NCBI GenBank assembly: GCA_026984055.1
Contig: JALSSX010000245.1
Coordinates: forward strand, 1-38,395
From: Sedimenticola sp.
GTDB taxonomy: Bacteria; Pseudomonadota; Gammaproteobacteria; Chromatiales; Chromatiaceae
Reading direction: 5' to 3'
Length of the DNA stretch: 38,395 bases
The first letter of the stretch is position 1. The number at the start of each line of letters is the position of its first letter. The notes beneath the pieces were generated by a model, which saw only the letters and a program-made list of their open reading frames with translations, searched no databases and was not told the origin of the DNA. The position numbers were made by a program, and so were the translations under genes. Of this stretch, positions 7,683-16,841 are shown piece by piece.

Positions 7683-8729
7683 ATGAGCCATGGTCAGGTA
7701 ATGTTCGATCTGCTGGGCTTGACGCTCTCTGCCGAGGAGCGTGAGATGCTGAGGCATCCGGCTGCTGGTGGCGTCATTCTGTTCTCGCGTAACTATGCGT
7801 CTCCCGAGCAGTTGTGTCGGCTGATCGAACAGATACATGAGGCCTCCGCGCACACCTTGATCGCGGTGGATCAGGAAGGCGGTCGGGTGCAGCGTTTTCG
7901 CGAAGGCTTCAGTGGTCTGCCGCCGATGGCTCGTCTTGGCGTCCTATATGACAGCACCCGAGCGCATGCTTTGCACACGGCGACATCCTTGGGCTGGCTG
8001 ATGGCATCGGAACTGCGCGCTGTTGGCGTGGATTTCAGCTTTGCCCCCGTGCTGGATCTGGGCGTGGGAATCAGCGAGGTGATCGGTGACCGCGCATTTC
8101 ACGCCCAACCGATGGCCGTCGCACGCCTCGCCGGCGCCTGGATGAAGGGCATGCACGATGCGGGCATGCCGGCGGTTGGTAAGCATTTTCCGGGGCATGG
8201 CCGGGTGGCTGCGGATTCGCATGTCGACCTGCCTATTGATGATCGCGATCTGGTTGATCTGGAATTCAGCGATCTTCAGCCTTTTCAGATACTCATAGGT
8301 AATGGCCTGGATGCCATCATGCCAGCGCATGTCATCTACGCCCGGGTGGATGACAAGCCGGCGGGTTTCTCGCGTTTTTGGCTGCGCGACGTTCTCCGCC
8401 GACGGATGAACTTTCAGGGTTGCATCTTCAGCGACGACTTGTCGATGGCAGCGGCCAAAACCGCAGGGGGTTTTGCTGAGCGCGCCGAGGCGGCATTGCT
8501 GGCCGGCTGTGACATGGTGCTGGTATGCAACAATCGTGACGCCGCCGTCGAGGTGCTGGACGCGTTGAAGACCCGAGAGGATCCGGTTGCCCAGACCCGC
8601 ATTGCCCGCATGCACGGCCGAGGCCACGTCACGCGGCGATCGCTGCAACAAGACAATCGTTATCCGTTCGCGCTCGCCGAGCTGCGCGCGTTACAGGATC
8701 TGGATGCATTCAAGCTGGAGATGGGCTGA
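7683..8729 (+). CDS. nagZ: Beta-N-acetylhexosaminidase NagZ
   Basis: A 348-residue cytosolic GH3 glycosidase that removes N-acetylglucosamine from anhydro-muropeptides during peptidoglycan recycling. Family signatures are clear: GGVILFSRNY, AVDQEGGRVQR, the catalytic loop KHFPGHGRVAADSHVDLP at residues 167-184 with the histidine dyad, and the nucleophile region IFSDDLSM. Length is normal for gammaproteobacterial NagZ. There is no signal peptide, as expected. The stop overlaps the start of hpt (TGATG), a coupled nagZ-hpt arrangement I recall from Pseudomonas and relatives. In those organisms the product can affect AmpC induction, but no ampR/ampC is visible here. Confidence 0.96.
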   Translation: MSHGQVMFDLLGLTLSAEEREMLRHPAAGGVILFSRNYASPEQLCRLIEQIHEASAHTLIAVDQEGGRVQRFREGFSGLPPMARLGVLYDSTRAHALHTATSLGWLMASELRAVGVDFSFAPVLDLGVGISEVIGDRAFHAQPMAVARLAGAWMKGMHDAGMPAVGKHFPGHGRVAADSHVDLPIDDRDLVDLEFSDLQPFQILIGNGLDAIMPAHVIYARVDDKPAGFSRFWLRDVLRRRMNFQGCIFSDDLSMAAAKTAGGFAERAEAALLAGCDMVLVCNNRDAAVEVLDALKTREDPVAQTRIARMHGRGHVTRRSLQQDNRYPFALAELRALQDLDAFKLEMG

Positions 8730-9295
8730 TGACCGGTATCGAGAAGGACATGCGGCAGGTGCTCGATCGGGCTGACCGGCTGTTCGACCTCGGCGAGACC
8801 GAGGCAGCGATCTCTCGCATGGCTGGAGAGATTACCGAGGATCTGGCCGGTACCGACCCCATCGTGCTGGTGGTGATGAATGGCGGTCTGATCCCCGCCG
8901 GCCATCTGCTGACGCGCCTGGATTTCCCGTTGCGCCTTGATTACATCCATGCAACCCGTTACCGTGGACAGACCCGTGGTGGAACGATGGCTTGGCGAAA
9001 GCGTCACGAACAGCCGCTGGAGGGTCGCACGGTGCTGATCGTCGACGACATCCTTGACGAAGGCGTGACCCTGGCCGAGATCGCCTCCGTGTGCCGTGAG
9101 GAGCGTCCGGCGCGTTTGCTCACCGCCGTGCTGTGCCGCAAACGCCATGCGCGCCATAACGGCTTCCAATGCGACTATATTGGTCTGGAGGTCGATGACC
9201 GGTATGTCTTCGGTTATGGCATGGACTATAAAGGCTACTGGCGTAACGCACCGGGGATCTTTGCCCTGGCGGAAGCAGATCACGCGACCGGTTGA
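8729..9295 (+). CDS. hpt: Hypoxanthine-guanine phosphoribosyltransferase
   Basis: A 188-residue purine salvage enzyme converting hypoxanthine or guanine plus PRPP to IMP or GMP. The PRPP-binding motif VLIVDDILDEGVTL lies at residues 102-115 with the acidic pair D106-D107. VVMNGGLIPAGHL supplies the first loop and VDDRYVFGYGMDYKG the base-binding end. It overlaps nagZ by one base and is probably made from the same transcript. Repeat copy 2 begins 15 bp after the stop. Confidence 0.94.
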   Translation: MTGIEKDMRQVLDRADRLFDLGETEAAISRMAGEITEDLAGTDPIVLVVMNGGLIPAGHLLTRLDFPLRLDYIHATRYRGQTRGGTMAWRKRHEQPLEGRTVLIVDDILDEGVTLAEIASVCREERPARLLTAVLCRKRHARHNGFQCDYIGLEVDDRYVFGYGMDYKGYWRNAPGIFALAEADHATG

Positions 9296-9309
9296 GCATC
9301 CCTCACGAC

Positions 9310-9454
9310 TTAGCAGGCCGTTGAAAAATGGCATTTTTCTCGTCGCAAAGAGGAAATACGATTGCCGCTATGCTCACATATTCCATCACTGATCATGATC
9401 GAAAAGGGTGGAACATCCCTGTCCCACTCGGGTATCTCGATTTTTTGAGATAAC
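9310..9454 (+). repeat. Modular stem-loop repeat, copy 2 (variant centre)
   Basis: Begins with TTAGCAGGCCGTTGAAAAAT, the same end seen in the other copies. The central part is different: CGTCGCAAAGAGGAAATACG, then GATCGAAAAGGGTGGAACAT, then a hairpin GGTATCTCGA/TTGAGATAACC near 9431-9454. This centre is shared with copy 3 at 16938-17127 and not with copies 1, 5 and 6. It fills most of the 192-bp gap between hpt and the convergent nucleotidyltransferase gene. Confidence 0.8.
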
Positions 9455-9487
9455 CTTAATGGTGGCGGAGGGGGCGAAGTCTGGCAT

Positions 9488-10579
9488 TTATCGTCTTCCG
9501 TCATCAGGGTTCGATGAATCGATATCATGCGCGTCACGCCCAGCCGCGTCTTGCCGGAATGGGGCGATCGCCGTCAGTGCGTCGCCAGCGCGGGTGAGCA
9601 GATAAGCGAGTTGGAAACGCAGTACCCCCCGGAGACGGTCGCTGAGGGCGAGCTGCGCGGCTAGTTGATGTAGACGCCCATCGCGCGGGGTCGTTGTCAG
9701 TAGGTTCTTCAGTAGATACCTCCGTGCCGCAGAGGGTCGCAGGCGGCGGATAACGTCGTCGAGCCGGGCTTGTGGCCAGCATTGCCCAACGGCGCGTAAC
9801 AGGAGATACAACGGCGCGCGCGCGCCCCATTTCGTGGCTTGCGTTTCGAGTAAGCGCCAATCCGGTTCGGCAAGACAGATCAGTCGCCAGGCGTCCAACA
9901 GCCCGTAGTCGTCGAAACAGCGGTTGCGAGCTGCGTGGATCGCTAGATTCAGCAGAGCATGCTCGCGGCTCGGCATGCGCATTTGGTCGGCTGGATAGGT
10001 CGGATGCGCCTGGCTGGCCCGCCACAGTGCCGCGTGGTCGATTCGATACAGCCCGGGATTGGTCAGGTCGCGATGCAGTTCGACGATGATGCCGGGTTCG
10101 CATCGAGGCCGGTACATACGCTCGAAGAGATCCCGATGCGTCAAGCGTCGACGTGGATCGATCAGCACCACATCGTGGGTTTCCAGCAGCAGGCGTTCGA
10201 TCGCGTCGAAGTCCTCGGCACGCGCCAGCAGGTCGATGTCCACGCTACGTCTCGGCGCATTTTCCTCGTATAGCCAGCCGTTGAACGCCGCGCCCTTCAG
10301 CAGCATGACCTGCTTGCCGGTGCTCGTCAGCCGTTCGCTGAAACGCTTCAGCCAATGGTGACCCATCCGCTGTTCTATGATGGCCCGGGTGGTGAGTTCG
10401 CGCAGTTCGTCAGCGGCAGTGTTTGGCGGCATCCCGCCGTCCGCGAGCAATTTGCGCCACAGTAGTGGCGCCAGGCGTTCGAAATCGGCCAGCGCGCGCC
10501 ACCGTTTCCACCAGTCCGGTGGCGGCGGCGAGGTATCCAGCGGATCGCTGGCGCGGAGCAGGGCATGGTATGGGTTCAC
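9488..10579 (-). CDS. Uncharacterised nucleotidyltransferase-fold protein (PF14907-like)
   Basis: A 363-residue protein. The core reads MLLKGAAFNGWLY followed by RRSVDIDLLAR, with the paired aspartates D114 and D116 expected of nucleotidyltransferase-fold enzymes. A helical, Arg- and Leu-rich C-terminal half follows, with HALLNLAIHAARNRCFD. This pattern matches the uncharacterised nucleotidyltransferase family PF14907, often found near polysaccharide or peptide-modification genes, whose substrate is unknown to me. The start is GTG at 10579 and the ribosome site is weak. It is transcribed away from the diguanylate cyclase gene, with 76 bp between them. Confidence 0.72.
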   Translation of the reverse strand: MNPYHALLRASDPLDTSPPPPDWWKRWRALADFERLAPLLWRKLLADGGMPPNTAADELRELTTRAIIEQRMGHHWLKRFSERLTSTGKQVMLLKGAAFNGWLYEENAPRRSVDIDLLARAEDFDAIERLLLETHDVVLIDPRRRLTHRDLFERMYRPRCEPGIIVELHRDLTNPGLYRIDHAALWRASQAHPTYPADQMRMPSREHALLNLAIHAARNRCFDDYGLLDAWRLICLAEPDWRLLETQATKWGARAPLYLLLRAVGQCWPQARLDDVIRRLRPSAARRYLLKNLLTTTPRDGRLHQLAAQLALSDRLRGVLRFQLAYLLTRAGDALTAIAPFRQDAAGRDAHDIDSSNPDDGRR

Positions 10580-10627
10580 GCTTTGTTCGTCATGGGTAAA
10601 GGAAGCGGGTGTCTATCCGATAAAGCC

Positions 10628-10638
10628 AAGGAGGTGAT
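10628..10638 (+). promoter_or_regulatory. Extended Shine-Dalgarno sequence, unusually far from the start
   Basis: AAGGAGGTGAT is an 11-base exact complement of the usual 16S rRNA 3' end. It ends 17 bases before the only usable in-frame start (ATG 10656) of the diguanylate cyclase gene. A TAA at 10638 blocks longer versions. A GTG at 10645, at ideal spacing, opens a 33-codon frame that ends at 10746 inside the cyclase gene in another frame. Confidence 0.55.
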
Positions 10639-10655
10639 AACAGAGTGAGTATTCC

Positions 10656-11978
10656 ATGTCCGATGCCAAGACCCAGAAGGCGAAGAAAGATGCGCCGACC
10701 GATCGGGTGCTGGTGGTGGAGGACAGTGCCGCGATCCTCAATCTGATTGCCGCGAACATCGAGGAAATCACCGAAGCGCGGGTGATCAAGGCGAAATCAT
10801 TGGCCGATGCCCGGGTTTTGCTCGATCGTTGGCGAGATCGTATCACGTTGGCGGTACTGGATCTCAACCTTGGCGACGCGCCGGACGGTGAGATCGTTGC
10901 CTTGGTGCGAGCGCGCCACATTCCGGTGATCGTGCTGACCGGCACGATGTCTGGCGCCATGCGTGAGCGGGTGATGCGCATGAACGTCGTTGACTATGTG
11001 TACAAGCGGAATGCCAACGAGATCAGCTATGTCGCGAGTCTTGCCAGACGGATACTCGCAAACCGGGGGCAGAAGGTGCTGGTGGTGGACGACACTGCCT
11101 CGTTCCGGGGTTATCTGGCTCATCTGCTGAAGGTGCATCGCTATCGCGTGATCGAGGCGGATGGCGCGATCGCCGCGTTGGACATCCTGGAGGCGCACCC
11201 GGATATTCGTCTGGTGATCACCGACTACAACATGCCGGACATGGATGGCATGGAGCTGGTTTGCCGCATCCGTGAAAAACGCGATCGCACCCGCTTGGCG
11301 ATCATTGGTGTGTCTGGCGATACCGATGCCAGCCTGACGCCGCGCATGTTGAAGGCCGGCGCCAATGATTTTCTGCACAAGCCGTTCCAGGCGGAAGAGT
11401 TCTACTGCCGGATCACCCAGAACATGGATACGCTGGACTATGTCCGGGTGATCCGGGATGCCGCGCAGACCGACTTTCTGACTGGCTTGCATAATCGCAA
11501 CTATCTGTTCGAACATGTCGGAAGGCTGTTCAACAATGCGCAGCGCGGGCATATCGAGATGACCGTTGCGATGTTGGACATCGATCATTTCAAACAGATC
11601 AACGATACGCGCGGGCATGCGGTGGGTGACCTTGCGTTGAAGGCCGTTGCGCGGGCGCTGAAAGCCGAGGCGCGCGATGGTGATCTGTTGGCGCGTGTCG
11701 GTGGCGAGGAATTCTGTGTCGTCGGCGTCAACGTCGGTGATGTGGACGCGATGTTCGAGCGCTACCGTCACGCGGTGGAACGGACCCGCGTGAGCACGGA
11801 CGAAGGTGAGTTCCATGTGACCATCAGCATTGGGATCTGCCAGCAGCCGCAAGATTCCTTCGATGCGATGTTGGCCACAGCCGACGCGGCCCTGTATGTG
11901 GCCAAGCACGGTGGCCGCAACCGCTATGTGATAGCCGATCTGGAGACCCTGGATAGCGAGGCGCAGCCGGCCGCCTGA
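10656..11978 (+). CDS. Diguanylate cyclase with two receiver domains (REC-REC-GGDEF)
   Basis: A 440-residue cytoplasmic response regulator making cyclic di-GMP, with the same domain order as PleD. REC1 spans about 16-130 (VLVVEDSA, phosphoacceptor D69). REC2 spans about 140-255 (VLVVDDTA, acceptor D190 in VITDYNMPDMDG, KPF lysine). The GGDEF domain spans about 270-430. The active motif is GGEEF at 349-353, and the inhibitory I-site RDGD at 340-343 is intact, so product feedback is expected. The metal-binding LDIDHFKQIND motif is present. REC1 has lost some of the usual acidic neighbours and may serve as a dimerisation adaptor, as in PleD (inference). No histidine kinase gene is adjacent. Confidence 0.93.
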   Translation: MSDAKTQKAKKDAPTDRVLVVEDSAAILNLIAANIEEITEARVIKAKSLADARVLLDRWRDRITLAVLDLNLGDAPDGEIVALVRARHIPVIVLTGTMSGAMRERVMRMNVVDYVYKRNANEISYVASLARRILANRGQKVLVVDDTASFRGYLAHLLKVHRYRVIEADGAIAALDILEAHPDIRLVITDYNMPDMDGMELVCRIREKRDRTRLAIIGVSGDTDASLTPRMLKAGANDFLHKPFQAEEFYCRITQNMDTLDYVRVIRDAAQTDFLTGLHNRNYLFEHVGRLFNNAQRGHIEMTVAMLDIDHFKQINDTRGHAVGDLALKAVARALKAEARDGDLLARVGGEEFCVVGVNVGDVDAMFERYRHAVERTRVSTDEGEFHVTISIGICQQPQDSFDAMLATADAALYVAKHGGRNRYVIADLETLDSEAQPAA

Positions 11979-12009
11979 GTGGCTTCGCGACGCCATCAGC
12001 GTTTCGCGG

Positions 12010-12015
12010 TAGAAT
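12010..12015 (+). promoter_or_regulatory. -10 box placing the aroC transcript start at its ATG
   Basis: TAGAAT in the context GGTAGAATGCGCGC, a common gammaproteobacterial -10 form. The expected start point seven bases later is base 12022, which is the A of the aroC ATG. A -35 box is not obvious. Confidence 0.45.
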
Positions 12016-12021
12016 GCGCGC

Positions 12022-13125
12022 ATGTCAGGAAATAGCATTGGAAAACTGTTCACGGTGACCTCGTTCGGCGAGAGTCATGGGATTGCGATCGGTTGCGTGG
12101 TGGATGGCTGTCCGCCCGGCATGGCACTCGACGAGACGGATATCCAACCGGATCTGGATCGCCGTCGCCCGGGCAAGTCCCGCCACACCACCCAGAGACG
12201 CGAGACGGACCAGGTGCAAATCCTCTCTGGCGTGTTCGAGGGTAAGACCACCGGTACGCCGATCGGGCTGGTGATCTTCAACCAGGATCAGCGTTCCAAG
12301 GACTACGCGGATATTGCCGCGAGCTTTCGTCCAGGTCACGCCGATTACGCCTATCAGCAGAAGTACGGCATCCGCGACTATCGTGGTGGCGGACGTTCCA
12401 GCGCGCGCGAGACGGCGATGCGCGTCGCCGCTGGTGCGATCGCGAAGAAATATCTGAAGGAGCGCTATCGCATCCGCGTGCGCGGCTACCTTTCCGCGCT
12501 CGGTCCGATTCGGCCGAGAACTTTCGACTGGGCCGAGGTCGAGCACAATCCGTTCTTCTGCCCGGATGCCGAACGCGTCGCCGAGATGGAAAAGTATATG
12601 GATGAACTGCGCAAGGAGGGCAATTCGGTTGGCGCCGAAATCAGCGTGGTCGCGAACGGCGTGCCCCCGGGACTCGGCGAACCGATCTTCGATCGCCTGG
12701 ATGCCGATATCGCGCACGCTTTGATGAGCATCAACGCTGCGAAGGGCGTGGAGATCGGCGCCGGATTCGAGTCGATCACGCAGAAAGGCACGGAACATCG
12801 CGACCAGATGGGACCGGATGGCTTCGAGACGAACAACGCTGGCGGCGTCCTTGGCGGCATCTCCAGCGGTCAGGACATCGTCGCGCGGGTCGCCTTCAAG
12901 CCGACCTCCAGCATTCGCCTGCCGGGGCATACCGTCGATAAGCAGGGTCAGCCGGCCGAGATCGTCACCAAGGGGCGTCACGACCCCTGCGTCGGCATCC
13001 GCGCGACACCGATCGTCGAGGCGATGCTTGCCATCGTGTTGCTCGATCATGTGTTGCGTCAACGTGGTCAGAATGCCGATGTACAGAGCGAGACGCCGGT
13101 GATTCCGCCTCTCGCCGGGTGCTGA
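12022..13125 (+). CDS. aroC: Chorismate synthase
   Basis: A 367-residue enzyme for the last shikimate step, turning 5-enolpyruvylshikimate-3-phosphate into chorismate with reduced FMN as cofactor. Signatures include the N-terminal [14 protein letters not shown], the [14 protein letters not shown] basic loop, the [13 protein letters not shown] motif and the C-terminal [18 protein letters not shown]. Length is normal. No Shine-Dalgarno sequence is seen in the short space before the ATG, and a -10 box lies only six bases away, so the mRNA may be leaderless. The MFS transporter follows after 20 bp. Confidence 0.97.
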   Translation: MSGNSIGKLFTVTSFGESHGIAIGCVVDGCPPGMALDETDIQPDLDRRRPGKSRHTTQRRETDQVQILSGVFEGKTTGTPIGLVIFNQDQRSKDYADIAASFRPGHADYAYQQKYGIRDYRGGGRSSARETAMRVAAGAIAKKYLKERYRIRVRGYLSALGPIRPRTFDWAEVEHNPFFCPDAERVAEMEKYMDELRKEGNSVGAEISVVANGVPPGLGEPIFDRLDADIAHALMSINAAKGVEIGAGFESITQKGTEHRDQMGPDGFETNNAGGVLGGISSGQDIVARVAFKPTSSIRLPGHTVDKQGQPAEIVTKGRHDPCVGIRATPIVEAMLAIVLLDHVLRQRGQNADVQSETPVIPPLAGC

Positions 13126-13145
13126 CGAGCGCCACCGAGCGGGCC

Positions 13146-14285
13146 ATGCCGTACTGGCGGCTATCCGCCTTCTATCTGTTCTACTTCGCGGCACTCGGTA
13201 TCCTGCTGCCGTATTGGAGCCTATATCTGCGCTCACTGGGCTTCGATGCGTTGGCCATTGGTCAGTTGATGGCCGTGATCATGGTCACCAAGCTGATCGC
13301 GCCGAACGTCTGGGGCTGGGTCGCCGATCATACCGGCAGGCGCATCGCGGTGATTCGTCTTGCCTCGTTGTTGTCGTTGCTGGTGTTCTCGGCAATCTTC
13401 CTCGTCGAATCCTTCTGGGCCATCGCGTTGGTGATGGCGCTGTACAGCTTCTTCTGGAATGCGTCGTTGCCGCAGTTCGAGGTTGTCACGCTGAACTGGC
13501 TAGGGCGTGATATACGTCGCTATGGACAGATCCGGCTATGGGGTTCGGTGGGCTTCATCGGCGCAGTCGGCGGTGTCGGCGCATTACTCGATGCCTGGCC
13601 GGCGGGCATCGTGCCTGGCATGCTACTGCTGGTGTTTGCTGGCATTCTGCTGAGCAGCCTGCTGATCTCGGACGGTCCCGGGGCATCCCGGCATGACGAC
13701 AGCCATCCGCCGCTCGGCCGTGTATTGCGTCAGCCGGCGGTGATCGCTTTTCTGATCGTGTGCTTTCTGATGCAGGCTGGGCACGGTGTCTATTACACCT
13801 TTTTCTCGCTGTATCTGACCGATGCCGGCTATTCGAAGGGCGAAACGGGCGCGTTCTGGGCGCTGGGGGTGCTGGCCGAGGTCGGTCTGTTCCTGATCAT
13901 GCACCGCTTGATGGCGCGATTCGACGCGCGTCGGCTGGTGTTGGCCAGCCTGTTGATCGCCGCCGCGCGCTGGCTGCTGATCGGCTGGTTTCCTGGCCTG
14001 TTGGCGCTGGTTGTGATCGTGCAACTGTTGCACGCAGTGACCTTCGGCGTATTCCATGCCGCCGCGATTCATTTGGTGCATGGCTTCTTTCCCGGTCGCC
14101 TCCAGGGCAGGGGCCAGGCTTTGTACAGCAGCCTGTCCTTCGGCGCAGGTGGCGCGTTGGGGAGCCTGGCGGGTGGTTTTCTGTGGGATACACTATCGCC
14201 GTTGGCGGCTTTTGCCGCCGCGAGCGGCGTGTCGCTGATCGCGGCGGGGGTGGTTGCCATCTGGTTACGGCCGGTCCACGTCTGA
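13146..14285 (+). CDS. MFS transporter of the MFS_1-like/HcaT type
   Basis: A 379-residue inner-membrane protein with about 12 hydrophobic segments. The N-terminus MPYWRLSAFYLFYFAALGIL and the loop WGWVADHTGRR (the MFS loop 2-3 motif) fit the HcaT/phenylpropionate-permease-like branch. RLWGSVGFIGAVGG in the middle of the first half is also typical. The ATG at 13146 was chosen because homologues begin MPYWRLS-like. A GTG at 13119 overlapping the aroC stop would add nine residues. Its gene ends two bases before the convergent ppiC stop. The substrate is unknown; the link to aroC may be only positional. Confidence 0.85.
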   Translation: MPYWRLSAFYLFYFAALGILLPYWSLYLRSLGFDALAIGQLMAVIMVTKLIAPNVWGWVADHTGRRIAVIRLASLLSLLVFSAIFLVESFWAIALVMALYSFFWNASLPQFEVVTLNWLGRDIRRYGQIRLWGSVGFIGAVGGVGALLDAWPAGIVPGMLLLVFAGILLSSLLISDGPGASRHDDSHPPLGRVLRQPAVIAFLIVCFLMQAGHGVYYTFFSLYLTDAGYSKGETGAFWALGVLAEVGLFLIMHRLMARFDARRLVLASLLIAAARWLLIGWFPGLLALVVIVQLLHAVTFGVFHAAAIHLVHGFFPGRLQGRGQALYSSLSFGAGGALGSLAGGFLWDTLSPLAAFAAASGVSLIAAGVVAIWLRPVHV

Positions 14286-14287
14286 GA

Positions 14288-15178
14288 TTAATCCTGCTTG
14301 GGTGTTTCGTTTGCCCGTTGCTTGAGCTTTTCAGTGATTTCCTTGTGCATTGGTGTCTGGATATCGGCTTGTTCACGCAGCTCGCCTATCCATTTCCCGA
14401 GTTTTTCCTTCTTCAGCCTGGTCACGATGGTGTCACGCACCTCGGCGAGTTTCGGTGTTGGTAGTTGGCGACTGTCTTGTAGGAGAAAGACGTGCCAACC
14501 GAAATCGCTTTTTACCGGTTCGGGGCTGAATTCGCCTTTCTTCAGCGAGGTGACCGAGGCGCCTGTCGGTCCGGACAGCGCGTCGCTGCCCAGCCAGCCG
14601 AGATCTCCGCCCTCCGCCGCCGAGGGATCACTGGAATAGTGCTTCGCGACATCGGCAAACGACTTGCCAGCCTTCAGCTCGCCGATGGCTCTCTCGGCGC
14701 TTGCCTTATCCTTGGTCAGGATGTGGCTGACATGGTATTCGCTCGCCGGGTGGCCGACATAGATCTCCTGGTAGGCTTGCTCGATTTCGGCGCTCGTCAG
14801 CGGATGTTCCTTCAGGTAGTCGCCGATCATGATCTCCGCCAACGTGTTCATGCGTGTTACATCCAGGGCTGCCGCGACCAGGGGCTTCTGGTCCAGTTTC
14901 AGCTTCTCGGCCTGCTGTGACAGCAGGGCGATGTTGAGTAGCTGGTTGAGTAGGCGTATCTGCTGCTGCTCGCTCATGCCGCGCGCCAGTTCCGGCCGGG
15001 TGCGCGCCTGTTCGCTGCGATAGGCGAAGAATATCTCGTCGGTGATGGGTTTACCGTTGATGATGAGACTGGCGATTTTGTTGGGCTTGGGTGGCGTGGC
15101 GGCGGGACTTGTCTGTTCCGCGCGGGTGGATTGCTGGGTCAATAGCAGGGCGATAAAAGGGATGGCATATCGTTTCAT
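14288..15178 (-). CDS. Periplasmic parvulin-type peptidyl-prolyl isomerase
   Basis: A 296-residue exported foldase with a signal peptide (residues 1-20, ending STRA). A SurA_N-like helical region follows, and the parvulin domain spans about 145-240: [40 protein letters not shown], and the closing [12 protein letters not shown]. It is the last gene of the minus-strand operon with yciB and yciI, an order I recall from many gammaproteobacteria. Its start overlaps the yciI stop (ATGA). It is the second parvulin of the window and differs from the one at 1883, which is longer. Confidence 0.93.
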   Translation of the reverse strand: MKRYAIPFIALLLTQQSTRAEQTSPAATPPKPNKIASLIINGKPITDEIFFAYRSEQARTRPELARGMSEQQQIRLLNQLLNIALLSQQAEKLKLDQKPLVAAALDVTRMNTLAEIMIGDYLKEHPLTSAEIEQAYQEIYVGHPASEYHVSHILTKDKASAERAIGELKAGKSFADVAKHYSSDPSAAEGGDLGWLGSDALSGPTGASVTSLKKGEFSPEPVKSDFGWHVFLLQDSRQLPTPKLAEVRDTIVTRLKKEKLGKWIGELREQADIQTPMHKEITEKLKQRANETPKQD

Positions 15179-15477
15179 TGTGGGAAGACCTTCTTGTAGG
15201 GTTTGACGGTTACCGATGCATAGACACCGGTGGCGACATAAGGATCCGCGGCGGCCCAGTTTTCCGCGCTTTCCAGATCCGGAAATTCCGCGATGATCGC
15301 GCTGCCGGTGAAGCCGTTCGGGCCAGGATCTTCTGAATCGATCGCGGGTAGCGGGCCGGCGGTCAGCAAGCGGCCCGCGTTTTGTAAATCTTGCAGGCGT
15401 TGTAGGTGGTCGGGACGCGCGGCCAGCCGCGCTTCGAGGCTGCCGGGGGTATCCTCGGCGACGATCAAGTAATACAT
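15175..15477 (-). CDS. yciI: YciI-like protein
   Basis: A 100-residue protein of the YCII fold (ferredoxin-like dimeric alpha-beta barrel). [18 protein letters not shown] at the start, RLLTAGPLP in the middle and [19 protein letters not shown] at the end match the family. The usual catalytic-looking His/Asp pair is retained in part (RPDH and ADPY). The function of YciI is not well established. The ATG at 15477 is preferred over an upstream codon at 15510 because family members begin MYY-like. It lies between yciB and ppiC and is co-oriented. Confidence 0.9.
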   Translation of the reverse strand: MYYLIVAEDTPGSLEARLAARPDHLQRLQDLQNAGRLLTAGPLPAIDSEDPGPNGFTGSAIIAEFPDLESAENWAAADPYVATGVYASVTVKPYKKVFPQ

Positions 15478-15513
15478 GAGTGTGTTTCCAGCGGGTTTTG
15501 GGTGGACCATGGC

Positions 15514-16074
15514 TCAGTCGCCGGTTTCAGGCTTTTGTTCTTCCGATTCCTCGATGGCATGCCGCATCACCGCCCAGGCGATGGTGAAGGAGAACGCAAG
15601 GGTAAGCCCCATTACGCCGAACAACTTGAAATCGACCCAAATATGTTCCGGGAAATTGAATGCGACATACAGGTTCAAAGCGCCGATGAACAGAAAGAAC
15701 AACGTCGTGGCGAGTGTCAGCTTGACCCACAGCGCGGGAGGTGGCGCGGCGAGATGCCCCATCATGCGTTCCAGCACGTTCTTCTCGCCGATCCACAGGC
15801 TGCCGAGGCAGATCAGCGCAATGATCCAGTTGATCACCGTCGGCTTCCACTTGATGAAGTCTGGGTTGCGGAAGATCAGAGTCATGCCGCCGAGCACCAG
15901 AATCAGGACGAAGGTCCAGAGCGTCATCTTCTCCGGTTTGCCATGACGCGCCCATTGGTAGAGCACTTGCAGACCCGCCACGACGATCGCGGTGGCGGTG
16001 GCGATGTAGATATCGAAGGCTTTGTAGGCGGCGAAGAACAGGATGACCGGGAGAAAATCAAAGAACAGTTTCAC
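15514..16074 (-). CDS. yciB: Intracellular septation protein A (YciB/IspZ)
   Basis: A 186-residue inner-membrane protein with five hydrophobic segments. Family signatures are the N-terminal KLFFDFLPVILFF, then FRNPDFIKWKPTVINW, and NLYVAFNFPEHIWVDFKLFG. Members are linked to septation and envelope synthesis. The start codon is GTG at 16074, 14 bp after the preceding stop. It is cotranscribed with yciI. Confidence 0.95.
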   Translation of the reverse strand: MKLFFDFLPVILFFAAYKAFDIYIATATAIVVAGLQVLYQWARHGKPEKMTLWTFVLILVLGGMTLIFRNPDFIKWKPTVINWIIALICLGSLWIGEKNVLERMMGHLAAPPPALWVKLTLATTLFFLFIGALNLYVAFNFPEHIWVDFKLFGVMGLTLAFSFTIAWAVMRHAIEESEEQKPETGD

Positions 16075-16088
16075 GGGATGACGGCTTC

Positions 16089-16841
16089 TCAGTGTAGGAA
16101 TTTTCGGGAATTGACGCGTTCATGGAACTCCTTCACCACGGCGCGGACGTGGTCGGGATAGTCCAGCGTGTCCATCTGCACCATGCCTTCGCGGAAGAAT
16201 TCCGGGGCGTCGGTGGGCAGTTGATCGAGTAGTGATTTGAAGGCTTCACGCATCAGGTTGGGTTGATGGGTGCGGGTCGCGATGATGGCGTGGTTCAATA
16301 CCAGGATGCGCCACGGGCGTTGTGCATTGGTCTGCTCCAGATCCTGCTGGATCTCCATCGCCACCTGGGATTTGATCTCTTCGACCTGTTGATAGAGTAC
16401 GCCAAGATCGGCATGTTCCGTCAATTCGTTGGCCAGTTGCGCCAAGCCGTTGACGACCGGCTCCAGTACGTTGATCTCACCGCCGTGGCGGACGATCCAC
16501 AAGGCGAAAGCGAAGCTCAGCCGTTCGATGCGCTGGGCAGTTTGTTCCAGGCCGTGCCGGCTGGCCAGATGGGAAAATCGCACCAACAGGTTCAAGCCGT
16601 ACTCTCCAAGTTCGCTGATATCAACCAGTTTTTCTCCCCGCCCGCCAGCATCGCGGCTGGTCTGGTCGTGCTCGCAGCGTTGGCAAACATCGACCAACTG
16701 ATAGAAGGCGTCCATCAAAAGATTGACGTGTTGGTGATCGTCGTGGCGTTCGTCTTCTTCCTCGATACGCTCGATCAGCGGTTCGATGGTAGAGAAAAAC
16801 AGGTCGGCGACGCTGTTGATATCGGAGTTGGGCAGGACCAT
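16089..16841 (-). CDS. Unknown alpha-helical protein heading the yciB operon
   Basis: A 250-residue soluble protein with no signal peptide or membrane segment. It looks entirely helical and acidic: ISELGEYGLNLLVRFSHLA, then VEEIKSQVAMEIQQDLEQ, near-coiled-coil periodicity and many Glu/Gln residues. There is no recognised catalytic motif. CQRC at residues 53-56 is a CxxC pair but no partner pair is seen. It stands 14 bp upstream of yciB, so a role in envelope or division is only a guess from context. An extended -10 promoter almost touches its ATG. Confidence 0.7.
   Translation of the reverse strand: MVLPNSDINSVADLFFSTIEPLIERIEEEDERHDDHQHVNLLMDAFYQLVDVCQRCEHDQTSRDAGGRGEKLVDISELGEYGLNLLVRFSHLASRHGLEQTAQRIERLSFAFALWIVRHGGEINVLEPVVNGLAQLANELTEHADLGVLYQQVEEIKSQVAMEIQQDLEQTNAQRPWRILVLNHAIIATRTHQPNLMREAFKSLLDQLPTDAPEFFREGMVQMDTLDYPDHVRAVVKEFHERVNSRKFLH

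Noticed and set aside
10797-12053. 418-residue open frame on the minus strand
   Set aside because: It lies antisense to the diguanylate cyclase gene with its clear REC and GGDEF motifs. The frame has no family signature and is a codon-bias shadow.
12025-13236. 403-residue open frame on the minus strand
   Set aside because: It is antisense to aroC, which is unambiguous. No motif supports it.
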